From the NCBI RefSeq assembly GCF_004766315.1, contig NZ_PVSN01000020.1:36708-100707 (forward strand): DNA of 64,000 nucleotides, read 5' to 3'. The notes under the pieces are model-generated. The model was not told the origin of the DNA. It did no database searches and saw only the letters and a program-made list of their open reading frames with translations. The first letter of the stretch is position 1, and each line of letters begins with the position of its first letter. This document shows positions 36,162 through 46,194 of this stretch, piece by piece. The position numbers and the translations under genes are program-made. The DNA is from Weissella confusa (GTDB lineage Bacteria; Bacillota; Bacilli; Lactobacillales; Lactobacillaceae).

Positions 36162-38798
36162 ATGGCTAAGCCAAAAGAAACACCAATGATGAAACAATAT
36201 AACGAAATCAAGGCGCAATACCCTGATGCGTTTTTGTTTTATCGTCTAGGTGATTTTTATGAATTGTTTAATGATGACGCGGTGTTAGGGTCACAACTAT
36301 TGGAGTTGACGTTGACACAACGTAATAAGAATTCTGCTGAACCAATTCCGATGGCGGGTGTGCCTCACCACGCCGCACAAAACTATATCGATATTCTGGT
36401 TGATAAGGGTTATAAGGTTGCTGTTGTTGAACAAATGGAAAACCCAGCTGAAGCTGAGGGGATGGTTCGCCGTGAGGTTGTCCAACTGGTGACACCTGGA
36501 ACACGCATGCGCAACACAGCGGATGCGGCTAAGGAAAACAACTACTTGGTTAGCTTATCAATGACGCCAGTTGGTGGCTTTGGATTGGCTTATGCGGACC
36601 TTTCAACTGGTGAAGTGAAGGCGACGTCAGTTTCAGCAACGAACGGCGTTTTGAATGAAATCAGCCGTTTGGAGACGGAGGAAATTGTGACGAACGCCGA
36701 GTTGCCTGATGAATTGATGGCCAATCTCACGAGCTTGGGTATCTTGGTTTCTAAGCAAGAAGAAGGACCAGCCAACGCTGAAACGTCATATTTGACGCAA
36801 CAGCTAGAAGTGCCAGAACAAAAAGAAGCGGCTGATATTTTGTTGGCTTATTTGTTTACGACGCAAAAGCGTTCGTTGGATCACTTGCAGATGGCGACGC
36901 CTTATGAGATTGCGCAATACCTCAAGTTAGACCGTAATTCACGTGCTAACTTGGAATTGACGGTTAACTTGCGTACGCAACAACGTTCAGGCACACTTTT
37001 GTGGTTGTTGGATAATACCAAGACAGCGATGGGTGGTCGTGCATTGAAGCAATGGTTGGAGCAACCGTTGCTTGATCGCGAGACCATTGAAGCCCGCTAT
37101 GACAAGATTGGTGAACTGTTGAAGGACTTCTTCTCACGCGCTGCTTTGCAAGAAACGTTGAAGTCAGTTTACGATTTGGAACGATTGGCTGGACGTGTTG
37201 CTTATGGTACGGCAAATGGTCGTGACTTGTTGCAACTACGTAATTCATTGCGCCAAGTGCCGGATATTATGGTGACGCTTGGTGATTTAGACCCAGCTGT
37301 CTTTGGTGACTTGTTACGTCGCATGGATCCAGTATCGGATATTGAAATTTTGATTTCAAAGGCGATTGCCGAGGAACCACCAATCTCAGTCACTGACGGT
37401 GGTGTGATTCGCTCAGGCTACAACAGCCGTTTGGATGAGTACCGCGATGTGATGAAGGGCGGTAAGAAGTGGCTAGCTGAGTTGGAAGCCAAAGAGCGTG
37501 ACGCCACTGGTATCAGTACGTTAAAGATTGGGTTCAATAAGGTCTTTGGTTACTACATCGAAGTCACGAAGGCCAACATCGGTAAGCTTGACCCTGACCG
37601 TTACACGCGTAAGCAAACGTTGGCAAACGCCGAACGTTTCATTACGCCTGAATTGAAGGAACGCGAGCAAATCATTCTGGAAGCTGAAACAAAGTCGAGC
37701 GACTTGGAATACCAATTGTTCACCGAAGTGCGCGATCAGATTAAGGACAACATTGCCCGTATTCAAAAGTTGGCGGCCACCTTGGCTGAGCTTGATGTTT
37801 TGCAATCACTTGCAACGGTAGCTGAGCAATACAAGTTCACCCGTCCAACCTTGGTTGATAACCAAAAGCTGGTTATCAAGGACGGACGTCACCCCGTAGT
37901 TGAAAAAGTATTGGGCCACCAATCATATGTTGCCAACGACGTCTACATGGACGAAGACGAAACGATTATGTTGATTACTGGACCGAACATGTCTGGTAAG
38001 TCAACGTACATGCGCCAATTGGCCTTGACGGTCGTGATGGCACAAATTGGATCATATGTCCCTGCTAGTGAGGCGGAACTACCAATCTTCGACCAAATCT
38101 TTACCCGTATCGGGGCCGCTGATGATTTGATTTCTGGAAATTCAACGTTCATGGTTGAAATGGCCGAAGCAAATACAGCATTGCAAAATGCGACGAAGCG
38201 TTCACTGATTTTGTTTGATGAGTTGGGTCGCGGAACGGCAACGTATGACGGTATGGCTTTGGCACAAGCGATCATTGAGTATGTTCACAATAACACCAAG
38301 GCAAAGACACTCTTCTCAACTCACTATCACGAATTGACGGCATTGTCAGATGAGCTTGATCATTTGCGCAATGTCCACGTTGGAGCAACGGAAGAGAATG
38401 GTGAATTGGTCTTTTCACACAAGGTTTTGACAGGCCCAGCTGACCAAAGTTACGGTATCAACGTGGCGAAGTTGGCGGGCTTGCCAGACTCATTGATTGC
38501 CCGTGCGTCTGATATTTTGGCAAGTCTTGAAGCCCAAGATGTGACGATTTCAGAAACGTTAGTACAACCACAACCAGTATCAGCCAAGTTAGCTGAACCA
38601 GTGGCTGAACTACCAGTTACGCCGACACCTGAGCCGGTTGTTGAAGAAGATACGCAACTTGACTTGTTTGCGTTGGAACCAGCGGTTGATCCTGCGCTAC
38701 AAGCCATTTTGGATGAAATTAAGCAAACCAACATCGCAACGATGACGCCACTTGATGCGATGATGAAACTAAATGAGTGGCAAAAGCAAATGAAGTAA
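36162..38798 (+). CDS. mutS: DNA mismatch repair ATPase MutS
   Basis: An 878-aa mismatch recognition protein. The N-terminal mismatch-binding motif is [13 protein letters not shown] (F-x-E core in GDFYELF). The clamp and lever domains lie in the middle. Walker A is [13 protein letters not shown] near residue 607, Walker B is [16 protein letters not shown], and FSTHYHELT completes the ATPase. The C-terminus has a Pro/Glu/Val-rich linker followed by the helical dimer end. ATG 36162 is preceded by GGGGAAGGAAA. mutL follows 15 bases later. It looks fully functional, so loss of mismatch repair at this locus does not explain the mutations in surface genes. Confidence 0.98.
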   Translation: MAKPKETPMMKQYNEIKAQYPDAFLFYRLGDFYELFNDDAVLGSQLLELTLTQRNKNSAEPIPMAGVPHHAAQNYIDILVDKGYKVAVVEQMENPAEAEGMVRREVVQLVTPGTRMRNTADAAKENNYLVSLSMTPVGGFGLAYADLSTGEVKATSVSATNGVLNEISRLETEEIVTNAELPDELMANLTSLGILVSKQEEGPANAETSYLTQQLEVPEQKEAADILLAYLFTTQKRSLDHLQMATPYEIAQYLKLDRNSRANLELTVNLRTQQRSGTLLWLLDNTKTAMGGRALKQWLEQPLLDRETIEARYDKIGELLKDFFSRAALQETLKSVYDLERLAGRVAYGTANGRDLLQLRNSLRQVPDIMVTLGDLDPAVFGDLLRRMDPVSDIEILISKAIAEEPPISVTDGGVIRSGYNSRLDEYRDVMKGGKKWLAELEAKERDATGISTLKIGFNKVFGYYIEVTKANIGKLDPDRYTRKQTLANAERFITPELKEREQIILEAETKSSDLEYQLFTEVRDQIKDNIARIQKLAATLAELDVLQSLATVAEQYKFTRPTLVDNQKLVIKDGRHPVVEKVLGHQSYVANDVYMDEDETIMLITGPNMSGKSTYMRQLALTVVMAQIGSYVPASEAELPIFDQIFTRIGAADDLISGNSTFMVEMAEANTALQNATKRSLILFDELGRGTATYDGMALAQAIIEYVHNNTKAKTLFSTHYHELTALSDELDHLRNVHVGATEENGELVFSHKVLTGPADQSYGINVAKLAGLPDSLIARASDILASLEAQDVTISETLVQPQPVSAKLAEPVAELPVTPTPEPVVEEDTQLDLFALEPAVDPALQAILDEIKQTNIATMTPLDAMMKLNEWQKQMK

Positions 38799-38813
38799 TA
38801 AGAGGGCTGCGTT

Positions 38814-40811
38814 ATGGCAGAAATTCATGAATTATCAGATATTTTAGCTAACCAAATTGCGGCCGGTGAGGTTATTGAACGACCTGCATCTGTTGTCAAA
38901 GAATTGGTTGAAAATGCAATTGATGCCAACAGTCATCAAATTGATGTGCTGGTTGAAGAGGCTGGTGTAAAGTCGATTCGCATTATTGACGATGGTGATG
39001 GTATTGAGGCTGATCAAGTTAAGAAAGCGTTCTTGCGTCACGCGACGTCTAAGATTACGTCACGTAATGATTTGTTCCGCGTGCACTCGTTGGGGTTCCG
39101 TGGTGAGGCGTTGCCATCAATCGCGTCAGTTGCGGATGTCGTGCTAGAAACGGCCACTGCTGATGCACCACAAGGAACGCGTGTTCACTACAAGGGTGGT
39201 GAACTACTTGAAGAAGTCGGAACGGGCGCACGTAAGGGAACTGACATTACGGTGTCAGAGCTGTTCTTTAATACGCCTGCGCGTTTGAAGTACTTGAAGT
39301 CACAATCAACTGAATTAGCACAGATTGTGGATGTGATTAACCGTTTGGCGATGAGTTATCCTGATATTTCATTCCGTCTATCACACAACGGTAACGAAAT
39401 GATGCGTACAGCGGGTAACGGTAATCTACAACAGGTCATTGCGTCGATTTACGGGGTACAACAAGCTCGTAAGATGTTGGCAATCCAGGCTGAAGACAAT
39501 GACTTTGAGTTGAACGGTTATATCTCACTGCCTGAATTGACGCGTGCTAATCGTTCATACATTTCAATTTTGATTAACGGACGTTATATCAAGAACTTCA
39601 ACTTGAGTCGTGCGCTTGTTAAGGGATATGGATCAAAGTTGATGGTCGGTCGTTTCCCAATTGCTGTTTTGCAAATTACGATGGATCCACTATTGGTCGA
39701 TGTGAACGTGCACCCACAAAAACATGAAGTTCGTCTTTCTAAGGAAAGTCAGTTGATGGATTTGATTGAGCGTACAGTTAAGGAACGCTTTGCGAACCAG
39801 AATTTGATTCCAAATGCCTATGAAAACTATCTAGGCGAGGAGCAAAACGCAGCTGAAAATGACGAGGCGTTCTTGGCACAGCTAAACGAAGCGTCAAAGC
39901 CATATGTTAGCTCATATGCACCGGATACACCTGCCAATCACCCAGCGCCTATGTCGATGGCGGATTACGAAAAATTGGCTGATAACTTCTCGGTTGACGA
40001 TATCGCGCCAGTTGTTGTGTATAGTGCGGATGAGCTTGAAGGAACCGCGGTGAGTGAATTCGCTGAAAAGTATCAAGATGCCGATGCAGTTAACCCCTTT
40101 GATGAAGGGGGCGTTACGATGGCAGCTGAGCAAGAATCACTAGACCTGAAGGATGACACTATTACGGCTGTTGATGAGCACGGGCAAAGCTTCCCCAAGC
40201 TTGACTATATTGGTCAAATGCACGGTACGTTCTTGTTTGCGCAGTCTGAAGAAGGGCTGTACTTGATTGACCAGCACGCCGCTCAAGAGCGTGTGAAGTA
40301 TGAGTACTATCGAGAGGAAATCGGTAAGGTCGGCATGGAAATGCAGAAGTTGCTGGTGCCAATCGTGTTGGAATACCCTAAGATTGATATCTTGAAGATT
40401 CAATCCCATGAAGCAGAGTTGGCTAAGGTTGGCTTGCATTTGGAACCATTTGGGGATGACGCGGTGATTGTCCGTGAACACCCAGGTTGGTTTGAGAAGG
40501 GACAAGAAGAAGATACGATTCGTGAAATGGTTGATTGGATTTTGCGCGATGGTAATTTGACGACTGCTCAATTCCGTGAGCGTACGGCAATTATGATGGC
40601 CTGCAAGCGTTCAATCAAGGCTAACTGGTCAATGAATGACTTTGAGGCCAAGGGCTTGATTGATCAATTGTCACACTCAGAGAACCCATACAACTGCCCA
40701 CACGGACGCCCTGTTTTGGTAACGTTCTCAACGTTGGACATGCAAAAGATGTTTAAGCGTATTCAAGATTCACACGAATCATGGATTGAATACGATAACC
40801 ACCCCTTTTAA
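38814..40811 (+). CDS. mutL: DNA mismatch repair protein MutL
   Basis: A 665-aa GHKL ATPase coupling MutS recognition to strand removal. N-terminal motifs are IAAGEVIERPASVVKELVENAIDA, carrying the catalytic Glu and Mg-binding Asn (in KELVENAIDA), then DDGDGI and FRGEALPSIASV. The C-terminal dimerisation domain has QHAAQERVKYE, the endonuclease metal motif in the form DQHAAQERxxYE, and CPHGRPVL near the end, consistent with a MutL that nicks DNA as in organisms without MutH. AAGAGGGCTGCG precedes ATG 38814. It forms an operon with mutS. Confidence 0.98.
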   Translation: MAEIHELSDILANQIAAGEVIERPASVVKELVENAIDANSHQIDVLVEEAGVKSIRIIDDGDGIEADQVKKAFLRHATSKITSRNDLFRVHSLGFRGEALPSIASVADVVLETATADAPQGTRVHYKGGELLEEVGTGARKGTDITVSELFFNTPARLKYLKSQSTELAQIVDVINRLAMSYPDISFRLSHNGNEMMRTAGNGNLQQVIASIYGVQQARKMLAIQAEDNDFELNGYISLPELTRANRSYISILINGRYIKNFNLSRALVKGYGSKLMVGRFPIAVLQITMDPLLVDVNVHPQKHEVRLSKESQLMDLIERTVKERFANQNLIPNAYENYLGEEQNAAENDEAFLAQLNEASKPYVSSYAPDTPANHPAPMSMADYEKLADNFSVDDIAPVVVYSADELEGTAVSEFAEKYQDADAVNPFDEGGVTMAAEQESLDLKDDTITAVDEHGQSFPKLDYIGQMHGTFLFAQSEEGLYLIDQHAAQERVKYEYYREEIGKVGMEMQKLLVPIVLEYPKIDILKIQSHEAELAKVGLHLEPFGDDAVIVREHPGWFEKGQEEDTIREMVDWILRDGNLTTAQFRERTAIMMACKRSIKANWSMNDFEAKGLIDQLSHSENPYNCPHGRPVLVTFSTLDMQKMFKRIQDSHESWIEYDNHPF

Positions 40812-40888
40812 TTTGAAAGTGTTTCGTATTCGCAATATACTTGTATCAACAAATACGAAATGACAGATTTTAAAAGAGGTAGATTATC

Positions 40889-41341
40889 ATGAAGGCTCGT
40901 GTATTTTACGCTACGATTACTGGTAACAATGAGGATGTTGCGGACGTTATCATCGACACGTTCGAATCAGAAGGTGTTGAAGTTACTAAGGAAGACATCT
41001 CAATGATTGACCCACACGACATTTCAGCCGACGAGACTGACATCGTGGTGGTTGTACCTTACACGTTTGATAAGGGAACTGTTCCTGATGAGTCATTGGA
41101 CTTCTTTGAGGACTTGGAAGACGCTGATTTGACTGGTATTGTCTACGGTGTTTCAGGTTCTGGTGATGACTTCTACGGTAAGGACTTTGCCGTTGCCATC
41201 GACAAGTTCGAAGCACAATTTGAGAAGTCAGGTGCCACTAAGGGAGCTGACAGTGTCAAGGTTAACTTGAGCCCTGATGTTGAAGCAACTGAAGAGTTGC
41301 AAGCCTTTACGAAGGCTTTGATTGAAAAGGCTAACGCTTAA
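40889..41341 (+). CDS. Flavodoxin
   Basis: A 150-aa FMN-binding electron carrier. The phosphate loop is degenerate (YATITGNNEDVADVI, family form T-x-T-G-N-T-x-x-x-A). The FMN-wrapping segments VVVVPYTFDKGTVPD and GVSGSGDDFYGKDFAVAIDKF are clear. The protein is acidic, as usual for flavodoxins. AAAAGAGGTAG precedes ATG 40889. It is a single-gene unit with its own terminator. A redox partner cannot be named from the window. Confidence 0.92.
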   Translation: MKARVFYATITGNNEDVADVIIDTFESEGVEVTKEDISMIDPHDISADETDIVVVVPYTFDKGTVPDESLDFFEDLEDADLTGIVYGVSGSGDDFYGKDFAVAIDKFEAQFEKSGATKGADSVKVNLSPDVEATEELQAFTKALIEKANA

Positions 41342-41354
41342 TATCATAAATACC

Positions 41355-41392
41355 AAAACCGGCAGTTGTTACAAAACAGCTGCCGGTTTTAA
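41355..41392 (+). terminator. Intrinsic terminator
   Basis: The stem AAAACCGGCAGTTGTT / AACAGCTGCCGGTTTT with a small loop ends in TTTT. Confidence 0.9.
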
Positions 41393-41508
41393 TATTTGAC
41401 TTCACGGGCAAGATTTGCTTCTTTAGACTTCAGAAACAAATCATAATTCAGCCATATATGACTTGTATGATATTTCTAAATTAGAGATAGTCATATGGGG
41501 GAAACATT

Positions 41509-41768
41509 ATGCAGATTATTCAGCAATGTCGACTGGCGTTGGGAAGTTGAACTATTCATTTTCAACATCTACAGCAGCCGAGTTTGGCGTAAAGGTAGAA
41601 AATGCAAGTGGTCGTCCGAACCACTATCGCGAAGCACAAATCAAGCGCATTCAGGATCGTGTGGCAACTAAGCCAGATATCACGTTTGCTCGTTTGCGTG
41701 CCGATTTGAATTTGGAAACAGCTGATTTGCGTCAACTAGCGCGTGAAGCTGGTGTTGAATTACGATAA
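41509..41768 (+). pseudogene. 86-aa unknown, copy 1, frameshifted at the start codon
   Basis: This is a tandem paralogue of the gene at 41937. The ribosome site ATGGGGG and ATG 41509 lead into a frame that stops after 13 codons, while the conserved body (MSTGVGKLNYSF ... LREAGVELR type end) is in another frame to TAA 41768. Adding one G to make ATGGCAGATTATTCAGCAATG (two pieces: ATGGCAGAT, TATTCAGCA) gives MADYSAMSTGVGK, matching MANFTSMSTGVGQ of copy 2 and the same 86-aa length. One G of a GG pair at 41511 therefore appears lost. An in-frame ATG at 41526 could still start a shorter protein but lacks a well-spaced ribosome site. Confidence 0.75.
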
Positions 41769-41774
41769 TTAACT

Positions 41775-41815
41775 AAAGAATCCGATGTTTTGTTATCTGA
41801 AACATCGGATTCTTT
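41775..41815 (+). terminator. Intrinsic terminator
   Basis: The perfect stem AAAGAATCCGATGTTT / AAACATCGGATTCTTT has a 9-base loop and a T-rich tail. Confidence 0.9.
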
Positions 41816-41936
41816 CTTTATTTCTGAACGAAAAAACGATAATCGGAACAAAAAACCACATTTTTACGAACAATAGGGTATAATAAGAACTATCTTAAAG
41901 AAAACATCGTCAATGTACGGTTATTGGGGGGCTATA

Positions 41937-42197
41937 ATGGCTAACTTTACATCAATGTCAACAGGGGTCGGACAATTAAACTACACCTTTGCAACGTCTG
42001 CAGCATCAGAATTTAGCGTGACGGTTGAAAACGAAAGTGCCCACAAGAGTGAGTATCGTGAACGTCAAATCAAGCGCATTCAAGATCGTGTCGCCAATAA
42101 GCCGGGAATTTCATTTGGGCGACTACGTTCGGATTTACATTTGGAATCATCTGAATTGCGCCAACTAGCGCGCGAAGCGGGCGTAACATTGCAATAA
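41937..42197 (+). CDS. 86-aa unknown, copy 2
   Basis: I do not recognise the family. ATG 41937 follows GGGGGG at 41926-41931; an in-frame ATG at 41913 has no ribosome site. The N-terminal third is Ser/Thr-rich (MANFTSMSTGVGQLNYTF). The C-terminal part is basic and helical (RERQIKRIQDRVANKPGISF, then RLRSDLHLESSELRQLAREAGV), shaped like a small helix-turn-helix. A nucleic-acid-binding role is a guess from that shape. It is about 65% identical to copy 1 over the body and has its own TATAAT at 41879-41884 and terminator. Each copy is transcribed alone. Confidence 0.75.
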   Translation: MANFTSMSTGVGQLNYTFATSAASEFSVTVENESAHKSEYRERQIKRIQDRVANKPGISFGRLRSDLHLESSELRQLAREAGVTLQ

Positions 42198-42220
42198 TTA
42201 ACTGAATGAATAAGACTCAA

Positions 42221-42255
42221 AAAAAGATTGGTATCTGCGGAGGCCAATCTTTTTT
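42221..42255 (+). terminator. Intrinsic terminator
   Basis: The stem AAAAAGATTGG / CCAATCTTTTT with loop TATCTGCGGAGG ends in T6. Confidence 0.85.
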
Positions 42256-42347
42256 GTTCGTTTAAAAATGATTTGCCACCACTCGACTTGTCCACACGGG
42301 GATTTGGAACTAGAATAGATTGACTAAGGAAATGAGGAGGACACCTA

Positions 42348-43151
42348 ATGGGTAAGCTAATACGGCGAGTTGTGCCGGCTGTCTTGGTAGGCGGTGTTGT
42401 AGCGGGTGGCTATTACGGGTACCAAGAGAATACATTGAATATCCGTGGCACAATTCAACGAGAAGAGTTGAAGCAGCGGGTTAAGGTGTCTAATGAAAAG
42501 ATTACCCAATCTGAGCGACAAGCAATTGTTGACCGGGTCATGAAGGAAACGCACCGCGATGAAGGTTTGCATAAGCAAGGTTTTGTCAGTATGCCATCGC
42601 TAGGCATTTTGCAACCAATCTTCGATAATGCCTACAGCGAGGTGGGCCTAGATGCCGGGGCTAATTATGCTAATCGCACGGCGGATGATCCAGATGGTAA
42701 ACAGGTGCCAGTTATGGGCCAAGGCAATTATGGTTTGGCGAGTCACAATTTTAATGATGGTAAAACCGGTTTTTCTGCCCTACAAGAACGCCTCAATCAA
42801 GATGCCCCTTATCTTGTCGATGGAGAACTGAAGGGGAGTGATTGGTTGAACGGCCAGCCAATCTACATGGCTAATCGTTCGGGCATTTATCAATATAAGG
42901 TGACAGACCAGATATTGGTCAATAAGGGTGATACCGACGTGTTGCGTCAAACGCAGTCACCGCAATTAACGATTATCAGTTGCCTATTTCCAAGTACGCA
43001 ATATCGTATTATTACGAAAGCATCATTGGATAAGACGTGGGAATGGCACAATGCACCAGATAAGGTTGTGCACTATTTTGACTTGACGGTCCAAAAAACA
43101 AACGCCCATGCGTCATGGTTTAATCCTGGTGAAGAAGAAGGCGTAAACTAA
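42348..43151 (+). CDS. srtA: Class A sortase
   Basis: A 267-aa membrane-anchored transpeptidase that joins LPxTG proteins to peptidoglycan. A short N-terminal hydrophobic segment (VVPAVLVGGVVAGGYYGY) is followed by an extracellular beta-barrel. Catalytic residues are His133 (LASHNF), Cys212 (LTIISCLF, the TLxTC motif) and Arg220 (QYRIITKA). AATGAGGAGGACACCTA gives a strong ribosome site before ATG 42348. No LPxTG substrate is encoded in this window; the surface proteins here are of the WxL type, which do not need sortase. Single-gene unit. Confidence 0.93.
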   Translation: MGKLIRRVVPAVLVGGVVAGGYYGYQENTLNIRGTIQREELKQRVKVSNEKITQSERQAIVDRVMKETHRDEGLHKQGFVSMPSLGILQPIFDNAYSEVGLDAGANYANRTADDPDGKQVPVMGQGNYGLASHNFNDGKTGFSALQERLNQDAPYLVDGELKGSDWLNGQPIYMANRSGIYQYKVTDQILVNKGDTDVLRQTQSPQLTIISCLFPSTQYRIITKASLDKTWEWHNAPDKVVHYFDLTVQKTNAHASWFNPGEEEGVN

Positions 43152-43189
43152 TTGTTGCGTCAATAGTTAAGGGTTTCATTTTTCGAGTT

Positions 43190-43442
43190 TTCGAGTATAA
43201 TGAATTAAGAATAAAGCGTTGACGAAGATAAGTCGTTGAACAAGATTGTTTATAGAGAGTTTGCCATCGGTGGGAGGCAGATAACGGTCGTTGAACGGTA
43301 CTACTTCCAAGCGAACTGGTGAACCAGTTCCGTTTCCCGCGTTAAGGGACGATGAGGTGAGGGGGAACCCTCTCGAATTCGGGTGGTACCGCGTGCAAAC
43401 GTCCCGTTACGACAAGTATAATTGTTGTAACGGGACGTTTTT
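43190..43442 (+). promoter_or_regulatory. T-box leader of thrS
   Basis: GGGTGGTACCGCG at 43381-43393 is the T-box core. The terminator is the stem CGTCCCGTTAC / GTAACGGGACG (43400-43437) plus T5. The stem I region carries AGAGAG and an ACT triplet in GGTACTACTTCC (about 43298-43309), a tentative threonine specifier. A reading frame happens to run through the leader into thrS, but it is not coding. Confidence 0.93.
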
Positions 43443-43491
43443 GTTTTTCGCGCGTCAAGTTGCACGCAGATTAAATAGGAGATTACACAAT

Positions 43492-45468
43492 ATGGCAGAT
43501 GTAAAGATTACATTCCCAGACGGTGCCGTGAAGGAATTCCCAGCTGGCGTAACGCCTTTGGAAATTGCTAACGGTATTTCAAAGTCATTGGCTAAGAAGT
43601 CTGTTTCAGGTAAGTTGAACGGTCACTACGTTGGTATGAACGATGGCATTCAAGAAGATGGTGCCTTTTCATTGATTACCAAGGATGATGCAGAAGGATT
43701 GCAATTGTTGCGTCACTCTGTTTCTCACTTGTTGGCACAAGCTTTGAACCGTTTGTACCCAGACCAAATTCACTACGGTGTTGGTCCAGCCATCGATAAT
43801 GGTTTCTACTACGATACTGACAAGGTTGAAGGTAGCCAAATTTCAGCTGAGCAATTCCCTGAGATTGAAAAGATGATGAAGCAAATCGCTTCAGAAAACT
43901 TGCCAATCGTTTCTCGTGAGATTACGCGCGACGAAGCTTTGGAAATGTTCAAGAACGATCCATACAAGATTGAATTGATTAACGACTTGCCAGCCGATGA
44001 GCACATCTCAATCGCTGTTCAAGGTGAGCACGTTGAATTGGACCGTGGTGGTTTGGTCCCATCAACGAACTGGATTAAGCACTTTAAGTTGACGTCAGTT
44101 GCTGGTGCTTACTGGCGTGGAAAGTCTTCAAACCCAATGTTGCAACGTATCTACGGAACGGCATTCTGGACGGCTGAAGACTTGGATGCTGAAATGAAGC
44201 GTCGTGAAGAAGCTAAGGAACGTGACCACCGTAAGATTGGTGCAGAGCAAGACTTGTTCTTTACGTCTCAAGAAGTTGGTGCTGGTTTGGCTGTTTGGAT
44301 GCCAAACGGTGCTGCTATCCGTCGTACGTTGGAGCGTTACATTGTTGACCGCGAAGTTCAAGACGGTTACCAACACGTTTACACGCCAATCATGTCAAAC
44401 TTGAACTTGTACAAGCAATCAGGTCACTGGGATCACTACCGCGATGACATGTTCCCACCTATGGACATGGGAGATGGCGAGTTCTTGGAATTGCGTCCAA
44501 TGAACTGCCCATCTCACATCATGGTGTTCAAGCACAAGCCACGTTCATACCGTGAGTTGCCATTCCGAATTGCTGAATTGGGAATGATGCACCGTTACGA
44601 GAAGTCAGGTGCTTTGACTGGTTTGTCACGTGTTCGTGAAATGACGTTGAACGACGGTCACACGTTCGTTATGCCAGACCAAATCGAGGACGAGTTCAAG
44701 AAGATTTTGGGCTTGATGATCGACGTTTACGCTGACTTTGATATCACGGATTACCGTTTCCGTTTGTCATACCGTGACCCTGAAAACACGGAAAAGTACT
44801 ACGACGACGATGACATGTGGGACAAGGCTCAAACGATGTTGAAGAAGGCCATGGACGACATGGAGTTGGATTACTTCGAAGCTGAAGGTGAAGCTGCGTT
44901 CTACGGACCAAAGTTGGACGTGCAAATCAAGACTGCTTTGGGTGGGGAAGAGACGTTGTCTACGATCCAATTGGACTTCTTGTTGCCTGAGCGTTTCGAT
45001 GTTACTTACGTCGGACCAGATGGTGAATTGCACCGTCCAGTTATGATTCACCGTGGAATTATTTCTACGATGGAGCGCTTCACGGCTTACTTGACTGAAA
45101 TGTACAAGGGTGCGTTCCCAACTTGGTTGGCACCACACCAAGTACGTATCATTCCTGTTAACCGCGATGCCCACGGTAAGTTCGCTAAGGACTTGGCTGA
45201 TCGTTTGATCAAGCAAGGTATCCGTGCTGAATACGAAGATCGCAACGAAAAGTTGGGTTACTTGATTCGCGATGCCCAAACGTCTAAGGTTCCTTACACG
45301 TTGGTTATCGGTGATGAAGAAGTTAACAACAACACGGTTACGATTCGTCGCTTCGGTTCAACGGACACGAAGTCAAAGTCTGTTGATGCCTTTGAAGCAG
45401 AGTTGATGTCAGATATTGCACGTCACTCACGCGCAATGGAGACATTGGAAAAGGCCGTTAAGGGATAA
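43492..45468 (+). CDS. thrS: Threonyl-tRNA synthetase
   Basis: A 658-aa class II synthetase. The N-terminal TGS domain ([23 protein letters not shown]) is followed by the editing domain with [11 protein letters not shown] (the HxxxH zinc/editing motif) and [11 protein letters not shown]. Class II motifs include [14 protein letters not shown] (motif 2 region with the zinc-binding Cys) and [11 protein letters not shown] (motif 3 with the conserved Arg). The end is the HGTP anticodon-binding domain. ATG 43492 follows AATAGGAGAT, downstream of the T-box terminator. Normal length and intact. Confidence 0.98.
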   Translation: MADVKITFPDGAVKEFPAGVTPLEIANGISKSLAKKSVSGKLNGHYVGMNDGIQEDGAFSLITKDDAEGLQLLRHSVSHLLAQALNRLYPDQIHYGVGPAIDNGFYYDTDKVEGSQISAEQFPEIEKMMKQIASENLPIVSREITRDEALEMFKNDPYKIELINDLPADEHISIAVQGEHVELDRGGLVPSTNWIKHFKLTSVAGAYWRGKSSNPMLQRIYGTAFWTAEDLDAEMKRREEAKERDHRKIGAEQDLFFTSQEVGAGLAVWMPNGAAIRRTLERYIVDREVQDGYQHVYTPIMSNLNLYKQSGHWDHYRDDMFPPMDMGDGEFLELRPMNCPSHIMVFKHKPRSYRELPFRIAELGMMHRYEKSGALTGLSRVREMTLNDGHTFVMPDQIEDEFKKILGLMIDVYADFDITDYRFRLSYRDPENTEKYYDDDDMWDKAQTMLKKAMDDMELDYFEAEGEAAFYGPKLDVQIKTALGGEETLSTIQLDFLLPERFDVTYVGPDGELHRPVMIHRGIISTMERFTAYLTEMYKGAFPTWLAPHQVRIIPVNRDAHGKFAKDLADRLIKQGIRAEYEDRNEKLGYLIRDAQTSKVPYTLVIGDEEVNNNTVTIRRFGSTDTKSKSVDAFEAELMSDIARHSRAMETLEKAVKG

Positions 45469-45480
45469 TAATTAACGATT

Positions 45481-45522
45481 AAAGACCTGATGTTGGGAGA
45501 TTCCTGACATCAGGTCTTTTTA
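45481..45522 (+). terminator. Intrinsic terminator of thrS
   Basis: The stem AAAGACCTGATGT / ACATCAGGTCTTT with a 13-base loop is followed by TTTAG. Confidence 0.9.
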
Positions 45523-45540
45523 GTTTGCGGTATGTAGATT

Positions 45541-46070
45541 GTGCGAGTGTCCGACCTCTGGTCGGAGTGGCTGGGGGCTTCTTTTGGCCCACTAAACCGG
45601 ACATGTCAAAACCGTGGGAGGCGGAGTCCACTGCGTTGCAGCGTACACCTTTACCCTCCGTAATACTAAGGGGTAAAACCCCTAAGTATTACCCCCACAG
45701 GTTTAGCCATGTCCGGTTCTATACGTGGGGCGCCCCCAGCCACAGCAGCTGAGATGTTCTAGTCTGACATGGATTTACATCTACTGGAAAACAAATAGGC
45801 GAACAGTTCAACCTGCGGTATTGTGGTGGATGACGATCAAACAATCAGAGTATTGCTTGGCTGCTGTGCTTGGCCCCGCCACGCGTATAGACACGTACTG
45901 ATCTTGACCCGCAGGTGTGGGTTCTTAGCGGTTTTACCGCTTAGAGCCACGGGAGGTAAAGGAGCACGCGCCAACGGCGCGGACTCCGCTCCCTGCAGGT
46001 CATGGTCAGTGCGTGTTAGCGTGCCCTAGAAGGGGCCAAGCACTCCGGCCGGTAGGACGGACACTAACCA
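45541..46070 (+). ncRNA. Candidate large structured non-coding RNA (~530 nt)
   Basis: This GC-rich stretch has no credible gene. It folds by eye into an ornate structure. A 12-bp perfect helix joins 45567-45578 to 45732-45743, and an 11-bp perfect helix inside it joins 45595-45605 to 45708-45718. Further in come 45609-45618 with 45694-45704 (5+5 bp, one bulge), 45622-45626 with 45656-45660, and hairpins at 45631 and 45661-45691. The 3' domain has 45811-45818/45909-45916, 45823-45829/45876-45882, and hairpins 45917-45950, 45951-45993 and 46023-46036. The ends may close by AGTGTCCG (45546) with CGGACACT (46058). Wobble pairs are U-G on the + strand, giving orientation. No promoter or terminator is convincing. 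It could be a ROOL- or GOLLD-like RNA or a new class. Confidence 0.6.
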
Positions 46071-46109
46071 CTAACTAACAAAACCTCAAACAAAAAATGA
46101 CTTTCTGAG

Positions 46110-46151
46110 TTGAATTGGTATAGAAATTGGTCTATAATTGGTCTATACCAA
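46110..46151 (+). promoter_or_regulatory. nagB promoter with overlapping NagR/GntR-type operators
   Basis: TTGAAT (46110-46115) and TATAAT (46133-46138) are spaced 17 bases. TTGGT occurs three times at 46115, 46127 and 46138, about one helical turn apart. The last forms the palindrome TTGGTCTATACCAA (46138-46151), the type bound by NagR (YvoA) GntR-family repressors. Binding would block RNA polymerase; amino-sugar phosphates relieve such repressors. Confidence 0.85.
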
Positions 46152-46194
46152 AGATAAATAAAAACACAGAACGCATTTTTTAAGGGGAAATAAA

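Noticed and set aside
43291..43491. 67-residue N-terminal extension of threonyl-tRNA synthetase
   Set aside because: The frame runs through the T-box core and terminator. A proper ribosome site and the conserved TGS start are at 43492.
45525..46029. Two open frames of 75 and 68 codons in the thrS-nagB spacer
   Set aside because: Their codon use is unlike the genome (Trp, Cys, Pro and Arg rich), neither has a ribosome site, and the DNA is better explained by nested RNA helices.
45541..46070. RNase P RNA or tmRNA
   Set aside because: The conserved RNase P GAGGAAAGUCC core and the tmRNA tRNA-like ends with CCA are absent.
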